64,000 nucleotides of DNA. Source: Bacteroidales bacterium. GTDB taxonomy: Bacteria > Bacteroidota > Bacteroidia > Bacteroidales > Prolixibacteraceae. The position numbers were made by a program, and so were the translations under genes. Positions 19,668 to 30,126 of the stretch are shown one piece after another. A model generated the notes under the pieces. That model saw only the letters and a program-made list of their open reading frames with translations. It did not search any database and was not told the origin of the DNA. Positions within the stretch are counted from its first letter, which is position 1; every line of letters starts with the position of its first letter. The DNA is taken from positions 124,001 through 188,000 of the forward strand of contig JAAYDJ010000021.1 of NCBI GenBank assembly GCA_012729335.1, read 5' to 3'.

Positions 19668-20454
19668 AAAAATCATTGTAAGCATCAATATAAACCTCTT
19701 TCTCCTGATAATCCAGGAACTTCTTTCCCGATTCGCCGATAAACTGCCCCAGTTCGGGATGGATCTCGCGCGAACCCTTGACGACCGCATCGGCATACTG
19801 TACCGCCAGCTTGCTGACATTGACGTAAGTGGGATTCTCCAATACCTTCACATCAGCTCCGGAGATGCCCTTGAGCAGCAGCTTTTTCCTGAAGTTTTTG
19901 TTCAGGGCACCGGCGAATTCGTCGTCATAAACGGAATAAACCACCTTTGATTGCGCAAAGAGGGGATCATCATGGTAATATTTCCTGATGTACAGGGGTA
20001 CCAGTGCGGTGAGCCAACCGTGGCAATGGATGATGTCAGGAGCCCACCGCAGTTTGATCACGGTCTCCAGCACCCCCCGGGCAAAAAAGATCGCCCGCTC
20101 ATCATTGTCCTCGAAAAAATTGTCCTCGGGATCGTATAACACGCATTTCCGGTGAAAATAATCCTCATTGTCAATGAAATAAACCTGCATACGTGCCGAC
20201 TGGATCGAAGCTACCTTGATGATCAGGGGATGGTCGGTGTCGTTGATGACCAGGTTCATCCCTGAAAGACGAATGACCTCATGTAACTGATTCCTTCGTT
20301 CATTGACGCATCCGTACCTGGGCATAAAGGTCCTGATTTCACGTCCCCGCTCCTGCACTCCCTGGGGAAGATAACGCGAAATTTCCGACATTTCGGTTTC
20401 CGGTAAATAGGGGGTGATTTCCTGTGAAATATAAAGAATCCTTTTGTTTTCCAT
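19654..20454 (-). CDS. Short glycogen/starch synthase-like protein (N-terminal GT5 domain only)
   Basis: KRILYISQEITPYLPETEMSEISRYLPQGVQERGREIRTFMPRYG...PDIIHCHGWLTALVPLYIRKYY; 266 aa. Confidence 0.85.
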   Translation of the reverse strand: MENKRILYISQEITPYLPETEMSEISRYLPQGVQERGREIRTFMPRYGCVNERRNQLHEVIRLSGMNLVINDTDHPLIIKVASIQSARMQVYFIDNEDYFHRKCVLYDPEDNFFEDNDERAIFFARGVLETVIKLRWAPDIIHCHGWLTALVPLYIRKYYHDDPLFAQSKVVYSVYDDEFAGALNKNFRKKLLLKGISGADVKVLENPTYVNVSKLAVQYADAVVKGSREIHPELGQFIGESGKKFLDYQEKEVYIDAYNDFYDKV

Positions 20455-20587
20455 CTACGTTTTCCAAGTAGTTTTCAACCCTGCAAAATTAAGGAAAATA
20501 TCCGGAAAATCAATTTATTCAGGGTTAAGGCCGCTGGGGCGGCCATTTTACAACGTTTTTAACTATTTTTATGACAAAGAAGGATGG

Positions 20588-21088
20588 ATGGATTATACCG
20601 GTAAAATTGAAGGGAAGATTTTCGGGGAGATGGCTGATTTTCTGCCGTTCTGCCGGGATTGGCGGGAGGCCGGAGAGAAGATTGTATTCACCAACGGCTG
20701 TTTTGACCTGCTGCACCGGGGGCATGCCGAATACCTGGCCCGGGCGGCGGCACTGGGTGACCGGCTGGTGGTGGGTCTCAACACCGACGCTTCGGTAGCG
20801 CGCCTCAAGGGTCCCGGCCGCCCGCTGACCGACCAATGGTCACGCGCCTGGCTGGTGGCCGCCCTGGAACCTGTCTCGGCGGTGGTCCTCTTCAACGAAG
20901 CGACCCCCCTGGAGCTGATTAAAGCCATCCGCCCCCACTTCCTGATCAAAGGCAGCGACTACCGCCCCGAAGAAATTGCCGGTTACGACGTGGTGACCGC
21001 CGGGGGCGGCACCGTAGCTACCATCGGCCTGGTCCCCGGGTTCTCCACCTCCCTGCTTATCGAGAAGATCATCCGCTCTGGAAAATGA
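20588..21088 (+). CDS. rfaE2: D-glycero-beta-D-manno-heptose 1-phosphate adenylyltransferase
   Basis: IVFTNGCFDLLHRGHAEYL...VGLNTDASVARLKGPGRPL...IKGSDYRPEEIAG; likely start at 20588. Confidence 0.92.
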   Translation: MDYTGKIEGKIFGEMADFLPFCRDWREAGEKIVFTNGCFDLLHRGHAEYLARAAALGDRLVVGLNTDASVARLKGPGRPLTDQWSRAWLVAALEPVSAVVLFNEATPLELIKAIRPHFLIKGSDYRPEEIAGYDVVTAGGGTVATIGLVPGFSTSLLIEKIIRSGK

Positions 21089-22449
21089 ACAAGCTCAAAA
21101 CCGTTTACACCTGCCAGAACTGTGGCGCCGAATCCCCCAAATGGATCGGCAGATGCCCCTCCTGTGACCAGTGGAACACCTATGTGGAGGAAATCGTGGC
21201 TTCCACATCCAAAAGCGCCTCCCCACCGCTGACCTCTGCAGGCAGCCCCCCCCTGCGGCTGTCGGAAATCGCCGACCTCCACCTCGACCGCCTCGACACC
21301 GGCATCGCCGAATTCAACAGGGTGCTGGGAGGCGGACTGGTGCCCGGATCGCTCGTGCTCATCGGCGGTGAACCCGGAATCGGTAAATCGACCCTGGTTC
21401 TGCAGCTGGCCCTCTCCCTGAAAGGAAAAAAAATCCTTTACGCATCGGGAGAGGAGAGCCTCCAGCAAATCAAGCTCAGGGCCAACCGGCTGAAAATGGA
21501 AAGCAAAGGCTCCTGGTTCCTGGCTGAAACCTCCCTGGAAATGGTCATGCACACCGTCGAACAGGAAAAACCCGACATCCTGGTGGTGGACTCCATCCAG
21601 ACCATGGCCACCGACAAAATCGAATCCTCACCGGGGTCAGTGGCCCAGGTACGCGAATGCACGGCGGTCCTGCTCAGGCACGCCAAAAAATACCATATGA
21701 CCGTGATCCTTATCGGCCATATCAACAAGGAAGGAAACCTGGCAGGCCCCAAGGTACTGGAGCACATTGTCGACACGGTGATTCAGTTTGAGGGAGACAA
21801 CCGGCACTATTTCAGGGTATTGCGTTCCACCAAGAACCGGTTTGGCTCCACCGCCGAGCTGGGGATTTTTGAGATGCGCCAGAATGGCCTGGTCGAAGTC
21901 CCCAATCCTTCCGACCATCTGTTGTCGGGAGATGGTGACCCGGTATCGGGGACGGCCATTGCGGCCACCATTGAGGGGGTAAGGCCCTTTCTCCTGGAGA
22001 TCCAGTCCCTGGTGAGTTCGGCGGCCTACGGAATGCCTCAGCGGTCGAGCACCGGTTTTGACCTGCGCCGGCTCAACATGCTCCTGGCGGTCCTCGAAAA
22101 AAGAGCCGGCTTCAAGCTGACCAGCCGTGACGTGTTCCTGAATGTGGCCGGAGGCCTCCGGATCACCGATCCGGCCACCGACCTGGCCGTTTTGGTAGCC
22201 ATCCTCTCCTCCAGCCTCGACCTGGCCGTCGACCACCATACCTGCTTCACAGGCGAAGCCGGCCTCACCGGCGAAGTCAGAGCCGTCAGCCGCATCGAAC
22301 AACGCATCGCCGAGGCCGCCCGCCTCGGGTTCCGGCGTATGTTCATCCCCCGCTACAACAAAGGCTTCGACACCTCCGCCTACCCCCTGGAAATCATCAG
22401 GGTCGCCCGCGTGGAAGAAGTATTCAGAAAACTGTTCGGGAATAAATGA
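21085..22449 (+). CDS. radA: DNA repair protein RadA
   Basis: YTCQNCGAESPKWIGRCPSCDQWNT zinc finger; GGEPGIGKSTLVLQL; KNRFGSTAELGIFEM. Confidence 0.98.
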   Translation: MNKLKTVYTCQNCGAESPKWIGRCPSCDQWNTYVEEIVASTSKSASPPLTSAGSPPLRLSEIADLHLDRLDTGIAEFNRVLGGGLVPGSLVLIGGEPGIGKSTLVLQLALSLKGKKILYASGEESLQQIKLRANRLKMESKGSWFLAETSLEMVMHTVEQEKPDILVVDSIQTMATDKIESSPGSVAQVRECTAVLLRHAKKYHMTVILIGHINKEGNLAGPKVLEHIVDTVIQFEGDNRHYFRVLRSTKNRFGSTAELGIFEMRQNGLVEVPNPSDHLLSGDGDPVSGTAIAATIEGVRPFLLEIQSLVSSAAYGMPQRSSTGFDLRRLNMLLAVLEKRAGFKLTSRDVFLNVAGGLRITDPATDLAVLVAILSSSLDLAVDHHTCFTGEAGLTGEVRAVSRIEQRIAEAARLGFRRMFIPRYNKGFDTSAYPLEIIRVARVEEVFRKLFGNK

Positions 22450-22470
22450 TACTTTTACACCGGAAGTGCA

Positions 22471-22875
22471 ATGTCTCCGATGATGATGAAAAAACACCTG
22501 TTTCTGATGGCCGCCGCCCTTCTCCTGCTGACAGGCTGCGACGACGACGTGATCGATAAACCACCCCACCTGGTCAAACGGGATAAAATGATCACGGTGC
22601 TCGTCGACATGCACCTGGCCGAAGCGGTCTACCAAACCAAAAGATTCTCGAGCGAAGAACTCAACAAATATTCCGAATCGGATTTCTATTACAGCATCCT
22701 GCACAAACACCACCTCGCCGACTCTGTCTTCGAGAAATCCCTGATATACTACTGCAACAAACCCAAGGAATTCGAAAAGATCTACACCCGGGTGGTCAAC
22801 AGGCTCACTGAACTGGAGCAGGAACAAAACGAAAAGGCAAAACAACCCGTAGACATCAACCAGACCATCGAGTGA
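22471..22875 (+). CDS. DUF4296 domain lipoprotein
   Basis: LLLLTGCDDDVIDKPPHLVKRDKMITVLVDMHLAEA. Confidence 0.85.
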   Translation: MSPMMMKKHLFLMAAALLLLTGCDDDVIDKPPHLVKRDKMITVLVDMHLAEAVYQTKRFSSEELNKYSESDFYYSILHKHHLADSVFEKSLIYYCNKPKEFEKIYTRVVNRLTELEQEQNEKAKQPVDINQTIE

Positions 22876-24218
22876 ACCAGCGTGGGAAAAAGGACAAATC
22901 CGGTGGCGAAGGAACAGACCAGCCGGGCAAGAAGGTGACTCCCCCCGGAAACGCGGACAAAGAAATAGAATCGCCGGAGTTTCCCATTCCGACTGTGGTT
23001 CCTGCCACAGGAAAAGGAGTGAGGAGTATTACGGCTCCGCTGGTGTATACCCTTTGGGGACCGCCCCTGGAGAACGGGAGGGTTTTTCTTGACGATCAGG
23101 GCACCATCATGGCGGTCACTCCCCGGCGGCAAAAGGTTCATTTCCCGGTCAGAGAGGAGGTTGTTTATACGGAAGGGGTGCTGGTGCCAGGTTTTGTCAA
23201 CGTCCATTGTCATCTGGAGCTCTCCCACCTGGCGGGGGTTATTCCCGGGGGGACAGGCATCGGAGGTTTTATTGGGGCCATCAACCGGCGCCGTGGTGCT
23301 CCGGAGGAGGAGATGGTGCAGGCGGCCCGGCATGCCGCAAGCAGCATGTACCATTCGGGCACCGTTGCCGTGGGCGACATCTCCAATACGGCCCTCACGG
23401 CTCCCCTCAAAAAGGAGTCACCCATGACATGGATAACCTTCGTGGAGAGTTTCGGCTTTCACCCATCGCGGGCTGAGAGGGCCCTGCAGCAGGCCCTGGC
23501 GGTGTGGGAAGTCTTTGCTTCACAAGGAATGGCCGCTTCCATCGTCCCCCACTCCCCCTATTCGGTGAGCGATCCGCTGATGAGAGCCATCGCCGAGCTG
23601 GACCAGCTCCACAGCAGCCGGCTCTCCCTCCATAACCAGGAGAGCAGCGAGGAAGATCTCTTTTTCCGCCGCGGTGAAGGGGCCATCAGGGCACACCTTA
23701 CTGAAAACCTGGGCCTTGATGTCTCCCACTGGATCCCCACAGGCCTGAGCAGCCTCGAAAGCACCCTTCCCAAACTGCCTGCTTCCAAACCGCTTCTGCT
23801 GATCCACAACACCTTCACCACCTCCACAGACCTGGCCTTTCTCAGGAAGATCAGGACGGAGGCACCCACCTGGCTGGTACTCTGCCCCAACTCCAACCTC
23901 TATATCGGAGGAAACCTCCCCCCCGTTCCCCTCTTCCGCAGGGAAGGAGTTCCGCTTTGCCTGGGCACCGACAGCCTGGCCTCCAACCACGGGCTTTCCC
24001 TCTTCGATGAAGTGGTGACCCTCCACCGTTTCTTTCCGGAGATCCCCGCACAGGAACTCTTCACCTGGGCCTGCCTTAACGGAGCCCGGGCCCTGGGCCT
24101 CAGCCACCGCCTGGGAAGCCTCGAAGCCGGGAAACAGCCCGGACTGGTGCTGATCACCCCAGGGCAGGACAACCACGATATCTTCATGCCAGGTAGCCGC
24201 CTGACCCGTCTGGCCTGA
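22872..24218 (+). CDS. Amidohydrolase family metal-dependent hydrolase
   Basis: GVLVPGFVNVHCHLELSHL (HxH), SLHNQESSEEDLF, CLGTDSLASNHGLSLFDEV. Confidence 0.9.
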   Translation: MNQRGKKDKSGGEGTDQPGKKVTPPGNADKEIESPEFPIPTVVPATGKGVRSITAPLVYTLWGPPLENGRVFLDDQGTIMAVTPRRQKVHFPVREEVVYTEGVLVPGFVNVHCHLELSHLAGVIPGGTGIGGFIGAINRRRGAPEEEMVQAARHAASSMYHSGTVAVGDISNTALTAPLKKESPMTWITFVESFGFHPSRAERALQQALAVWEVFASQGMAASIVPHSPYSVSDPLMRAIAELDQLHSSRLSLHNQESSEEDLFFRRGEGAIRAHLTENLGLDVSHWIPTGLSSLESTLPKLPASKPLLLIHNTFTTSTDLAFLRKIRTEAPTWLVLCPNSNLYIGGNLPPVPLFRREGVPLCLGTDSLASNHGLSLFDEVVTLHRFFPEIPAQELFTWACLNGARALGLSHRLGSLEAGKQPGLVLITPGQDNHDIFMPGSRLTRLA

Positions 24219-24252
24219 TCATTTTGTATATTTACGGCCTGAAAAACAGATC

Positions 24253-25032
24253 ATGGCTACTTTTCTTTTCGACGAAATCATCTTTGGCCCGGTCCGCAGC
24301 CGCAGGCTGGGCATCTCCCTGGGCATTAACCTGCTCCCCACCAACACGAAAATATGCTCCTTTGACTGCATCTACTGCGAATGCGGCCGCAACCCCGGAA
24401 AAGGAGCCCCCAAAGGAAAACTTCCCGAAAGAGAAGAAGTCGCCCTGAAACTGGAGGAAATGCTGACCCACATGAAGAGGGAGGAGCGACTCCCCGATGT
24501 GATCACCTTTGCCGGAAACGGAGAACCCACCCTCCATCCCCGTTTTGCGGAGATCATCGGCGACACCCTTGTCCTGCGCGACCGCTATGCCCCGAAAGCC
24601 CGCATTGCCGTGCTCTCGAACGCCACCATGCTGCACAAAAAAGCAGTGTTTGACGCACTCCTCCGCGTCGATGACAACATCCAGAAACTCGACTCCGCCT
24701 TTGAGAAGACCGTCAGGCTTCTCGACTGCCCCACGGGTCATTTCAGCCTCGGGAAAGTGGTATCCCAACTGGCCTCCTTCAAGGGCAAGGTGATCATCCA
24801 AACCATGTTCGTCAGGGGCAGCTATAAAGGAGAGGTCCTCGACAACACCACACCGGAGGAGGTGGAAGCCTGGCTGGAACTCCTGAAGGTCATCGGACCG
24901 TCGATGGTGATGATATACACCATCGCCCGCGATACCCCGGTGGAGACACTCAGAAAGGCAGGGGTCGCAAAACTGACGGAAATAGCCCGCAGAGCGGAAG
25001 CCGCGGGTTTTAAGGTCCAGGTTTCGGGATAA
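24253..25032 (+). CDS. Radical SAM protein
   Basis: GPVRSRRLGISLGINLLPTNTKICSFDCIYCECGR (CxxxCxxC) and TFAGNGEPTLHP. Confidence 0.92.
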   Translation: MATFLFDEIIFGPVRSRRLGISLGINLLPTNTKICSFDCIYCECGRNPGKGAPKGKLPEREEVALKLEEMLTHMKREERLPDVITFAGNGEPTLHPRFAEIIGDTLVLRDRYAPKARIAVLSNATMLHKKAVFDALLRVDDNIQKLDSAFEKTVRLLDCPTGHFSLGKVVSQLASFKGKVIIQTMFVRGSYKGEVLDNTTPEEVEAWLELLKVIGPSMVMIYTIARDTPVETLRKAGVAKLTEIARRAEAAGFKVQVSG

Positions 25033-25146
25033 CCACCCTGAGCCCTTTCTTACCGGAAAAGATTTTTACCCTGAGGTACAGGACAACCCCGCACCTCCGG
25101 AAAGGGAGGATCTCCCCGGTGAAAAATCAAAAATGAAGGATATCCC

Positions 25147-25587
25147 TCAGAGGGTGGTCCGGTACCATTCCGATTCACGCCCCAGGGCCCGGATCCCGGC
25201 CACAAAACCCTTCAGCTTGAGCACCTCCCCATCCATGCGGGCAAAACAATCGTAAGTCTTTCCCGATTTAGGGTCGTATATCTTTCCACCGGCCCACTCT
25301 TTTTTGTTGCTGTTGTATGTAAATCCCGACAAAATCTGCAACCCGATCAACGGACGGCTCCGCAGTGAGGTATCCGGATTCTTGTCATCAAGGGGAGATT
25401 TTCCATTGACCAGTTTGGCCGGAATCATGTACACAATGGTTCCGGCATACTTACCATCCTTCTTTTCCACCCTGATCTTGGTGGTCTTCTCATCGTTCCA
25501 CCAAATCCCGGAAATGGCATCGGCATTCTGGGCAAAACCGGCTCCGGCAAACAGGAGCAGCATAACAAAAAGCAGGGATCTTCTCAT
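25147..25587 (-). CDS. DUF2147 family secreted protein
   Basis: Signal peptide; ISGIWWNDEKTTKIRVEKKDGKYAGTIVYM...GKTYDCFARMDGEVLKLKGFV. Confidence 0.88.
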   Translation of the reverse strand: MRRSLLFVMLLLFAGAGFAQNADAISGIWWNDEKTTKIRVEKKDGKYAGTIVYMIPAKLVNGKSPLDDKNPDTSLRSRPLIGLQILSGFTYNSNKKEWAGGKIYDPKSGKTYDCFARMDGEVLKLKGFVAGIRALGRESEWYRTTL

Positions 25588-25661
25588 GATATTCTCGATT
25601 TTTTATTGACTCCGCTAAAATAAAATTTTCACCTCTCCATCGCCGGCAGAAAGAAGAAAAA

Positions 25662-25696
25662 TGGCCGGAAACATCCCGAAACGGGATCTCCGGCCA
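25662..25696 (-). terminator. Intrinsic terminator for the PiT transporter gene
   Basis: Nested stem TGGCCGG/CCGGCCA plus ATCCCG/CGGGAT, followed on minus strand by ATTTTTCTTC. Confidence 0.7.
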
Positions 25697-25741
25697 CCCT
25701 TTATTTTGAACTTTTGAACAGTTGGATTGAAAATCGCGAAA

Positions 25742-28006
25742 TCAGAGGGATTTCTGGTTGACCAAAATGAAATCGCGGTATGATTTAATGAGGTTCACCG
25801 TGTGAAGCAGCATGTTTTTGGTTTCGGTGAGGGCCTTGAAGAATAGCAGGGAGTTTCGGGTATTCACCTCCTTGTTTTTGATCCTTTTCACCTGGTCTTT
25901 TTCAATTTCGTAGAGCGTTTCCATGATCCGCAGCCGGTGGGTCACCAGGTCATCGATGGATTCGAATTTTTCCTCCTTGACGATATGGATGGCCAGGTTG
26001 AAGAACTCGTCGATTTCAGTGACCATCTGCCTGATCTCCTGGGATTGGCTTTCCGTGAAGGGTTTGTGCTGGTTTTCGAGATGTTCCCTGAGGGGATCTA
26101 CCAGAAAATGGAGCGAATGGGCGATTTCCCGCTGGTAATCGATCACCTGGATGAAGAAATAGCCGGCATCGACGTCGACCCGCTTCATCTTGGAAATGGT
26201 CTGAATGATCTTGTTTTTCTGCTTTTTGGTTTTGGCATTCAGCTGGTTGTTCATTTCCATGGCTTCCCGCATGTGGGAGACGTCTTCCTTGAGGAAGCTG
26301 TCGAGGGCGAAGGAGAAGATTTTGTTGGAGGAGATGATGGTTTTGACCACCTGGCTGCTGCATTTCTCGATGCGTTTACCGGCTTCGTCACCTTCCGAGA
26401 TGAGTTCCTCGTCCTCTCCGGCTTTGCGGCTTTTTCTGCGGAAGGAGATATGGGTTCTGACCACCAGGACGATGGCCAGGGTGATCAGGCCGATGATCAC
26501 GGGCATGCCCCCGGCGCTGATGGTCCAGGCAATCAGGGCGCTTACCGTGAAAGCCACGATGGCCGTCATAAACCATCCGCCCACGACGGCGAAGACCCCC
26601 GACACCCGGTAAACGGCGCTTTCACGGCCCCAGGCGCGGTCGGCCAGGGAGGTCCCCATGGCCACCATGAAGGTGACATACGTGGTCGACAAAGGGAGTT
26701 TCAGGGAAGTTCCGAAGGCGATCAGACTACTGGCCACCATCAGGTTGACGGCCGCCCTCAGTTTATCGAAAGCAGGAGCACTGGGATCATCAATCGCCTC
26801 CACCGGTACGAACCGGTTCATGATGAAACTGTTGACGCGCTCGGGGAGACGGCTTTTCACCCTTTTGTTGAGGCGGACCGAGCTGCGCACCACTGCCCGG
26901 GCAATGGCCGACGACCCGAACCGCTCGGCTCCCTCCGACTGGCGGCTCAGATTCACCCCCGTTTCCACTACGGCATGGGCCTTCTTGCTGGTAATCAACG
27001 TAAAGATCATCACCAGGCCGGCAATCAGCAGGAAAAGAAAAGGCGTCTCCACCTCTCCGTGAAGCATCTGCATGTTAAACTCCCCGGGAGCTGCGCCGCC
27101 TGAGGCCAGCCAGGCCTTGAAAGAGGCAAATCCGGCCATGGGCACCCCGATGAAGTTGACCAGGTCGTTACCCGCAAATGCCATGGCCAGGGCAAAAGTT
27201 CCCGCCAGAACCACCACCTTGAGGATATCAATCCTGAAAAACCAGTACAACAACTGGATGATGCCAGTCCAGCCCAAAAGGCTTCCCATCAACAACACCC
27301 CCGTGTGGGTAGCGATCCAGTCGCTCAGGGGAATTTCCCCCTTACCTATGGGAAAAGAGGCAAAGGAACTGCCGTCAACTCCTTTAATGAGAATAAAATA
27401 GGTGATCATCGTGATGGCCACTCCGCCGAAAAGGCTCCCCAGGTAACGGAGTTTCTTCTTGTAGCGGAAGGTGAATATCACCCTGACCAGGTATTGGATG
27501 AGGGTCCCGAAAGAAAAGGCGATGATAATGGAGACCAGAATCCCGGTGATGATGGCCAGGGCTTTCCCCGTGTTGACATAATGGGCCAGATCGGAAAAGG
27601 TGCCTCCCAGAGTTTTGATTTTTACCAGGGAGACCGCCACCGCGGAACCCAGCAACTCAAAGACCAGGGAGACGGTGGTGGAAGTGGGCAATCCCAGGGA
27701 ATTAAAAGTGTCGAGAAGGATCACGTCGGTGATCATGACCGCCAGAAACAGCACCATGATCTCCGAAAACACAAACATGTTGGGATGAAAGACCCCCTTC
27801 CGGGCCACTTCCATCATACCTGTGGAAAAGGTCGCCCCGATCAATACCCCCAGGGCGGCCAGGGTAAATACCACCCATTTGGGTGCAGCTTTGGAACCAA
27901 TCGCGGAGTTGAGGAAATTAACGGCATCGTTGGAGACACCTACGACCAGGTCGGATATGGCCAGTGCAAACAATATCACGACCAGAATCAGGTAGAAATT
28001 TTCCAT
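25742..28006 (-). CDS. Inorganic phosphate transporter (PiT family) with C-terminal PhoU-like region
   Basis: GVSNDAVNFLNSAIGSKAAP...AFAGNDLVNFIGVPMAG PiT signatures; 754 aa. Confidence 0.93.
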   Translation of the reverse strand: MENFYLILVVILFALAISDLVVGVSNDAVNFLNSAIGSKAAPKWVVFTLAALGVLIGATFSTGMMEVARKGVFHPNMFVFSEIMVLFLAVMITDVILLDTFNSLGLPTSTTVSLVFELLGSAVAVSLVKIKTLGGTFSDLAHYVNTGKALAIITGILVSIIIAFSFGTLIQYLVRVIFTFRYKKKLRYLGSLFGGVAITMITYFILIKGVDGSSFASFPIGKGEIPLSDWIATHTGVLLMGSLLGWTGIIQLLYWFFRIDILKVVVLAGTFALAMAFAGNDLVNFIGVPMAGFASFKAWLASGGAAPGEFNMQMLHGEVETPFLFLLIAGLVMIFTLITSKKAHAVVETGVNLSRQSEGAERFGSSAIARAVVRSSVRLNKRVKSRLPERVNSFIMNRFVPVEAIDDPSAPAFDKLRAAVNLMVASSLIAFGTSLKLPLSTTYVTFMVAMGTSLADRAWGRESAVYRVSGVFAVVGGWFMTAIVAFTVSALIAWTISAGGMPVIIGLITLAIVLVVRTHISFRRKSRKAGEDEELISEGDEAGKRIEKCSSQVVKTIISSNKIFSFALDSFLKEDVSHMREAMEMNNQLNAKTKKQKNKIIQTISKMKRVDVDAGYFFIQVIDYQREIAHSLHFLVDPLREHLENQHKPFTESQSQEIRQMVTEIDEFFNLAIHIVKEEKFESIDDLVTHRLRIMETLYEIEKDQVKRIKNKEVNTRNSLLFFKALTETKNMLLHTVNLIKSYRDFILVNQKSL

Positions 28007-28155
28007 GCATGCATTTTAAAGTCGGTGCAAAAGTAGGTAATATGACTTTTTTGTTCAATTGGAAAGATATTAAAAAAACATTAACAAAACATCAATTTAC
28101 TAAAAATCAGCCCTTAATCGAAATTTGGCTATTTTTGCCCCTCATTGTAAATTAA

Positions 28156-29196
28156 ATGAAAACCTATTCGTCACGGCAACTTGCCCTTTATTCCTCGGTC
28201 ATCCTGTCCTTTACGGCTGGATTTCTGGTCATTATGGCCTATTACATCAACGCGGGATTTCTGACCATACTGTTGTTTCTGGCCCTTTTCATCGCCGTTT
28301 CCTATTTCATTCTGCAGTATATGCTGAGGCGGTATATCAGCGACAAGATCAAACCTGTATACAAGACGATTCTGGATTTGCCCGGCGGGAACGGCCCTGA
28401 AGGGGAGACGGGCGATCTGCCCGGCACCACGTTGTCGGAGGTGATCACCGATGCTGAGGCCTGGGCCAGAAAACAAAACCGGGAGATCGAACGGCTCAAG
28501 GAACTGGAACGCTACCGCAAGGAGTTCGTGGGAAACGTCTCCCATGAGCTGAAAACCCCCATTTTCAATATCCAGGGCTACATCCTTACCCTTCTGGAAG
28601 GGGGTATCGACGACCCCAAGATCAACAAGCTTTACCTGCAGCGGACCGAAAACAGCATCAACAGGATGATTTCCATCGTGGAGGATCTGGAGTCCATCAC
28701 CAAACTGGAGTCGGGGGAGCTGAAACTGAACATGGAGAAACTCGACATCGTCAAACTGGTGGAGGAGGTTTTTGAATTGGAGCAGATGCAGGCCGCAGAA
28801 AGGGAGGTAAGCCTGGAGTTTGCAAGCCGTTCCGACCGGCCGGTGTATGTCAAGGCCGACCGCAAAAGAATGCATGAGGTGCTCAACAACCTGATCAACA
28901 ACGGCATTAAGTACGGGAAGAAAAACGGCTACGTGAAAGTGGGCTTTTACGATATGGAAGACCACATCATGGTGGAGGTGGCCGACAACGGCATTGGCAT
29001 GGAGAAAAAGGATCTTCCGAGGGTTTTTGAACGGTTCTACCGGGTCGACAAGTCGCGGAGCAGGGAACAGGGGGGGACCGGACTGGGACTCTCCATTGTG
29101 AAGCATATCATCGAGGCGCACAACCAGCGGATCAACGTGAAAAGCAAATCCAACGAGGGGACCACCTTCACCTTTACCCTCGAGAAATCAAGGTGA
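28156..29196 (+). CDS. PhoR-like sensor histidine kinase
   Basis: Two N-terminal TM; FVGNVSHELKTPIFNIQGYI (H box), NLINNGIKYG, DNGIGMEKKDLPRVFERFYRVDKSRSREQGGTGLGLSIVKHI. Confidence 0.93.
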   Translation: MKTYSSRQLALYSSVILSFTAGFLVIMAYYINAGFLTILLFLALFIAVSYFILQYMLRRYISDKIKPVYKTILDLPGGNGPEGETGDLPGTTLSEVITDAEAWARKQNREIERLKELERYRKEFVGNVSHELKTPIFNIQGYILTLLEGGIDDPKINKLYLQRTENSINRMISIVEDLESITKLESGELKLNMEKLDIVKLVEEVFELEQMQAAEREVSLEFASRSDRPVYVKADRKRMHEVLNNLINNGIKYGKKNGYVKVGFYDMEDHIMVEVADNGIGMEKKDLPRVFERFYRVDKSRSREQGGTGLGLSIVKHIIEAHNQRINVKSKSNEGTTFTFTLEKSR

Positions 29197-29293
29197 TCAC
29201 ATCAATAATCCTGTTTTGAAAATCAAAGATTCCGCAACCACATCAGTTGCGTGAAAAGTGTTAAATTTGGGAAACAATGAAAAACCGGTCCCT

Positions 29294-29995
29294 ATGAGTG
29301 AAGAGAAACTGAAGATTCTTCTGGTCGATGATGAAGTGGACATTCTGGAGTTCATCAGTTACAACCTGGAGAAGGAAGGCTTTACGGTATTTACGGCCAA
29401 CAATGGCAGGGAGGGGCTGAAGCTGGCCGAGAGGCACCAGCCGCACCTGATCCTTCTTGACCTGATGATGCCTGAAATGGACGGGATCACCGCCTGCGAG
29501 GAGATCAGGAAGATTCCTGCCCTGCAGCAGACCCTGGTCGCCTTTCTGACCGCCCGCGGGGAAGACTATTCCCAGATTGCCGGTTTTGAAGCCGGTGCCG
29601 ACGACTACATCACCAAGCCCATCAGGCCCAAGGTGCTCGTCAGCAGGGTCAAAGCCCTGCTGAAAAGACTGGCCCCGGCCACCACCGAAACCGAAATCCC
29701 CCAAGCCGACAATACCCTGACTTTCGGCAACCTGCTGATCGATAAGGAGAGATATCTGGTGAAAATCGGCAACGAGGAGATGATTCTTCCCCGGAAGGAA
29801 TTTGAACTCCTTAGCCTGCTGGTTTCCAAGCCCGGAAAGGTCTTCACCCGCGAAGAGATCTACTTTTCGGTTTGGGGGGAGAATGTCGTCGTGGGCGACC
29901 GTACCATCGACGTGCATATCCGCAAGCTCCGCGAAAAAATCGGGAACGAGTACATCAAAACACTGAAGGGTATCGGATACAAATTCAGGGACTGA
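29294..29995 (+). CDS. PhoB/OmpR-family response regulator
   Basis: KILLVDDEVDILEF...LILLDLMMPEMDG...winged helix VFTREEIYFSVWGENVVVGDRTIDVHIRKLREKIG. Confidence 0.95.
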   Translation: MSEEKLKILLVDDEVDILEFISYNLEKEGFTVFTANNGREGLKLAERHQPHLILLDLMMPEMDGITACEEIRKIPALQQTLVAFLTARGEDYSQIAGFEAGADDYITKPIRPKVLVSRVKALLKRLAPATTETEIPQADNTLTFGNLLIDKERYLVKIGNEEMILPRKEFELLSLLVSKPGKVFTREEIYFSVWGENVVVGDRTIDVHIRKLREKIGNEYIKTLKGIGYKFRD

Positions 29996-30126
29996 GCTAT
30001 GGGTAAACTCCGGGCGTGGGGATTGATCACGATTTGAGGAAGTGAGGCCCGGGTGTTAAACAGGAAGATGGCCGACCACTCCTGTGGTCCAGAAGGTGAC
30101 CGCTGTGCGGAAGGGGAGGTAATCCC

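Noticed and set aside
21637-22845. 402-aa minus-strand ORF
   Set aside because: Antisense to radA and the DUF4296 gene; no recognisable domain.
25937-27103. 388-aa plus-strand ORF
   Set aside because: Antisense to the PiT transporter; GHHQ/DHxD-rich shadow translation.
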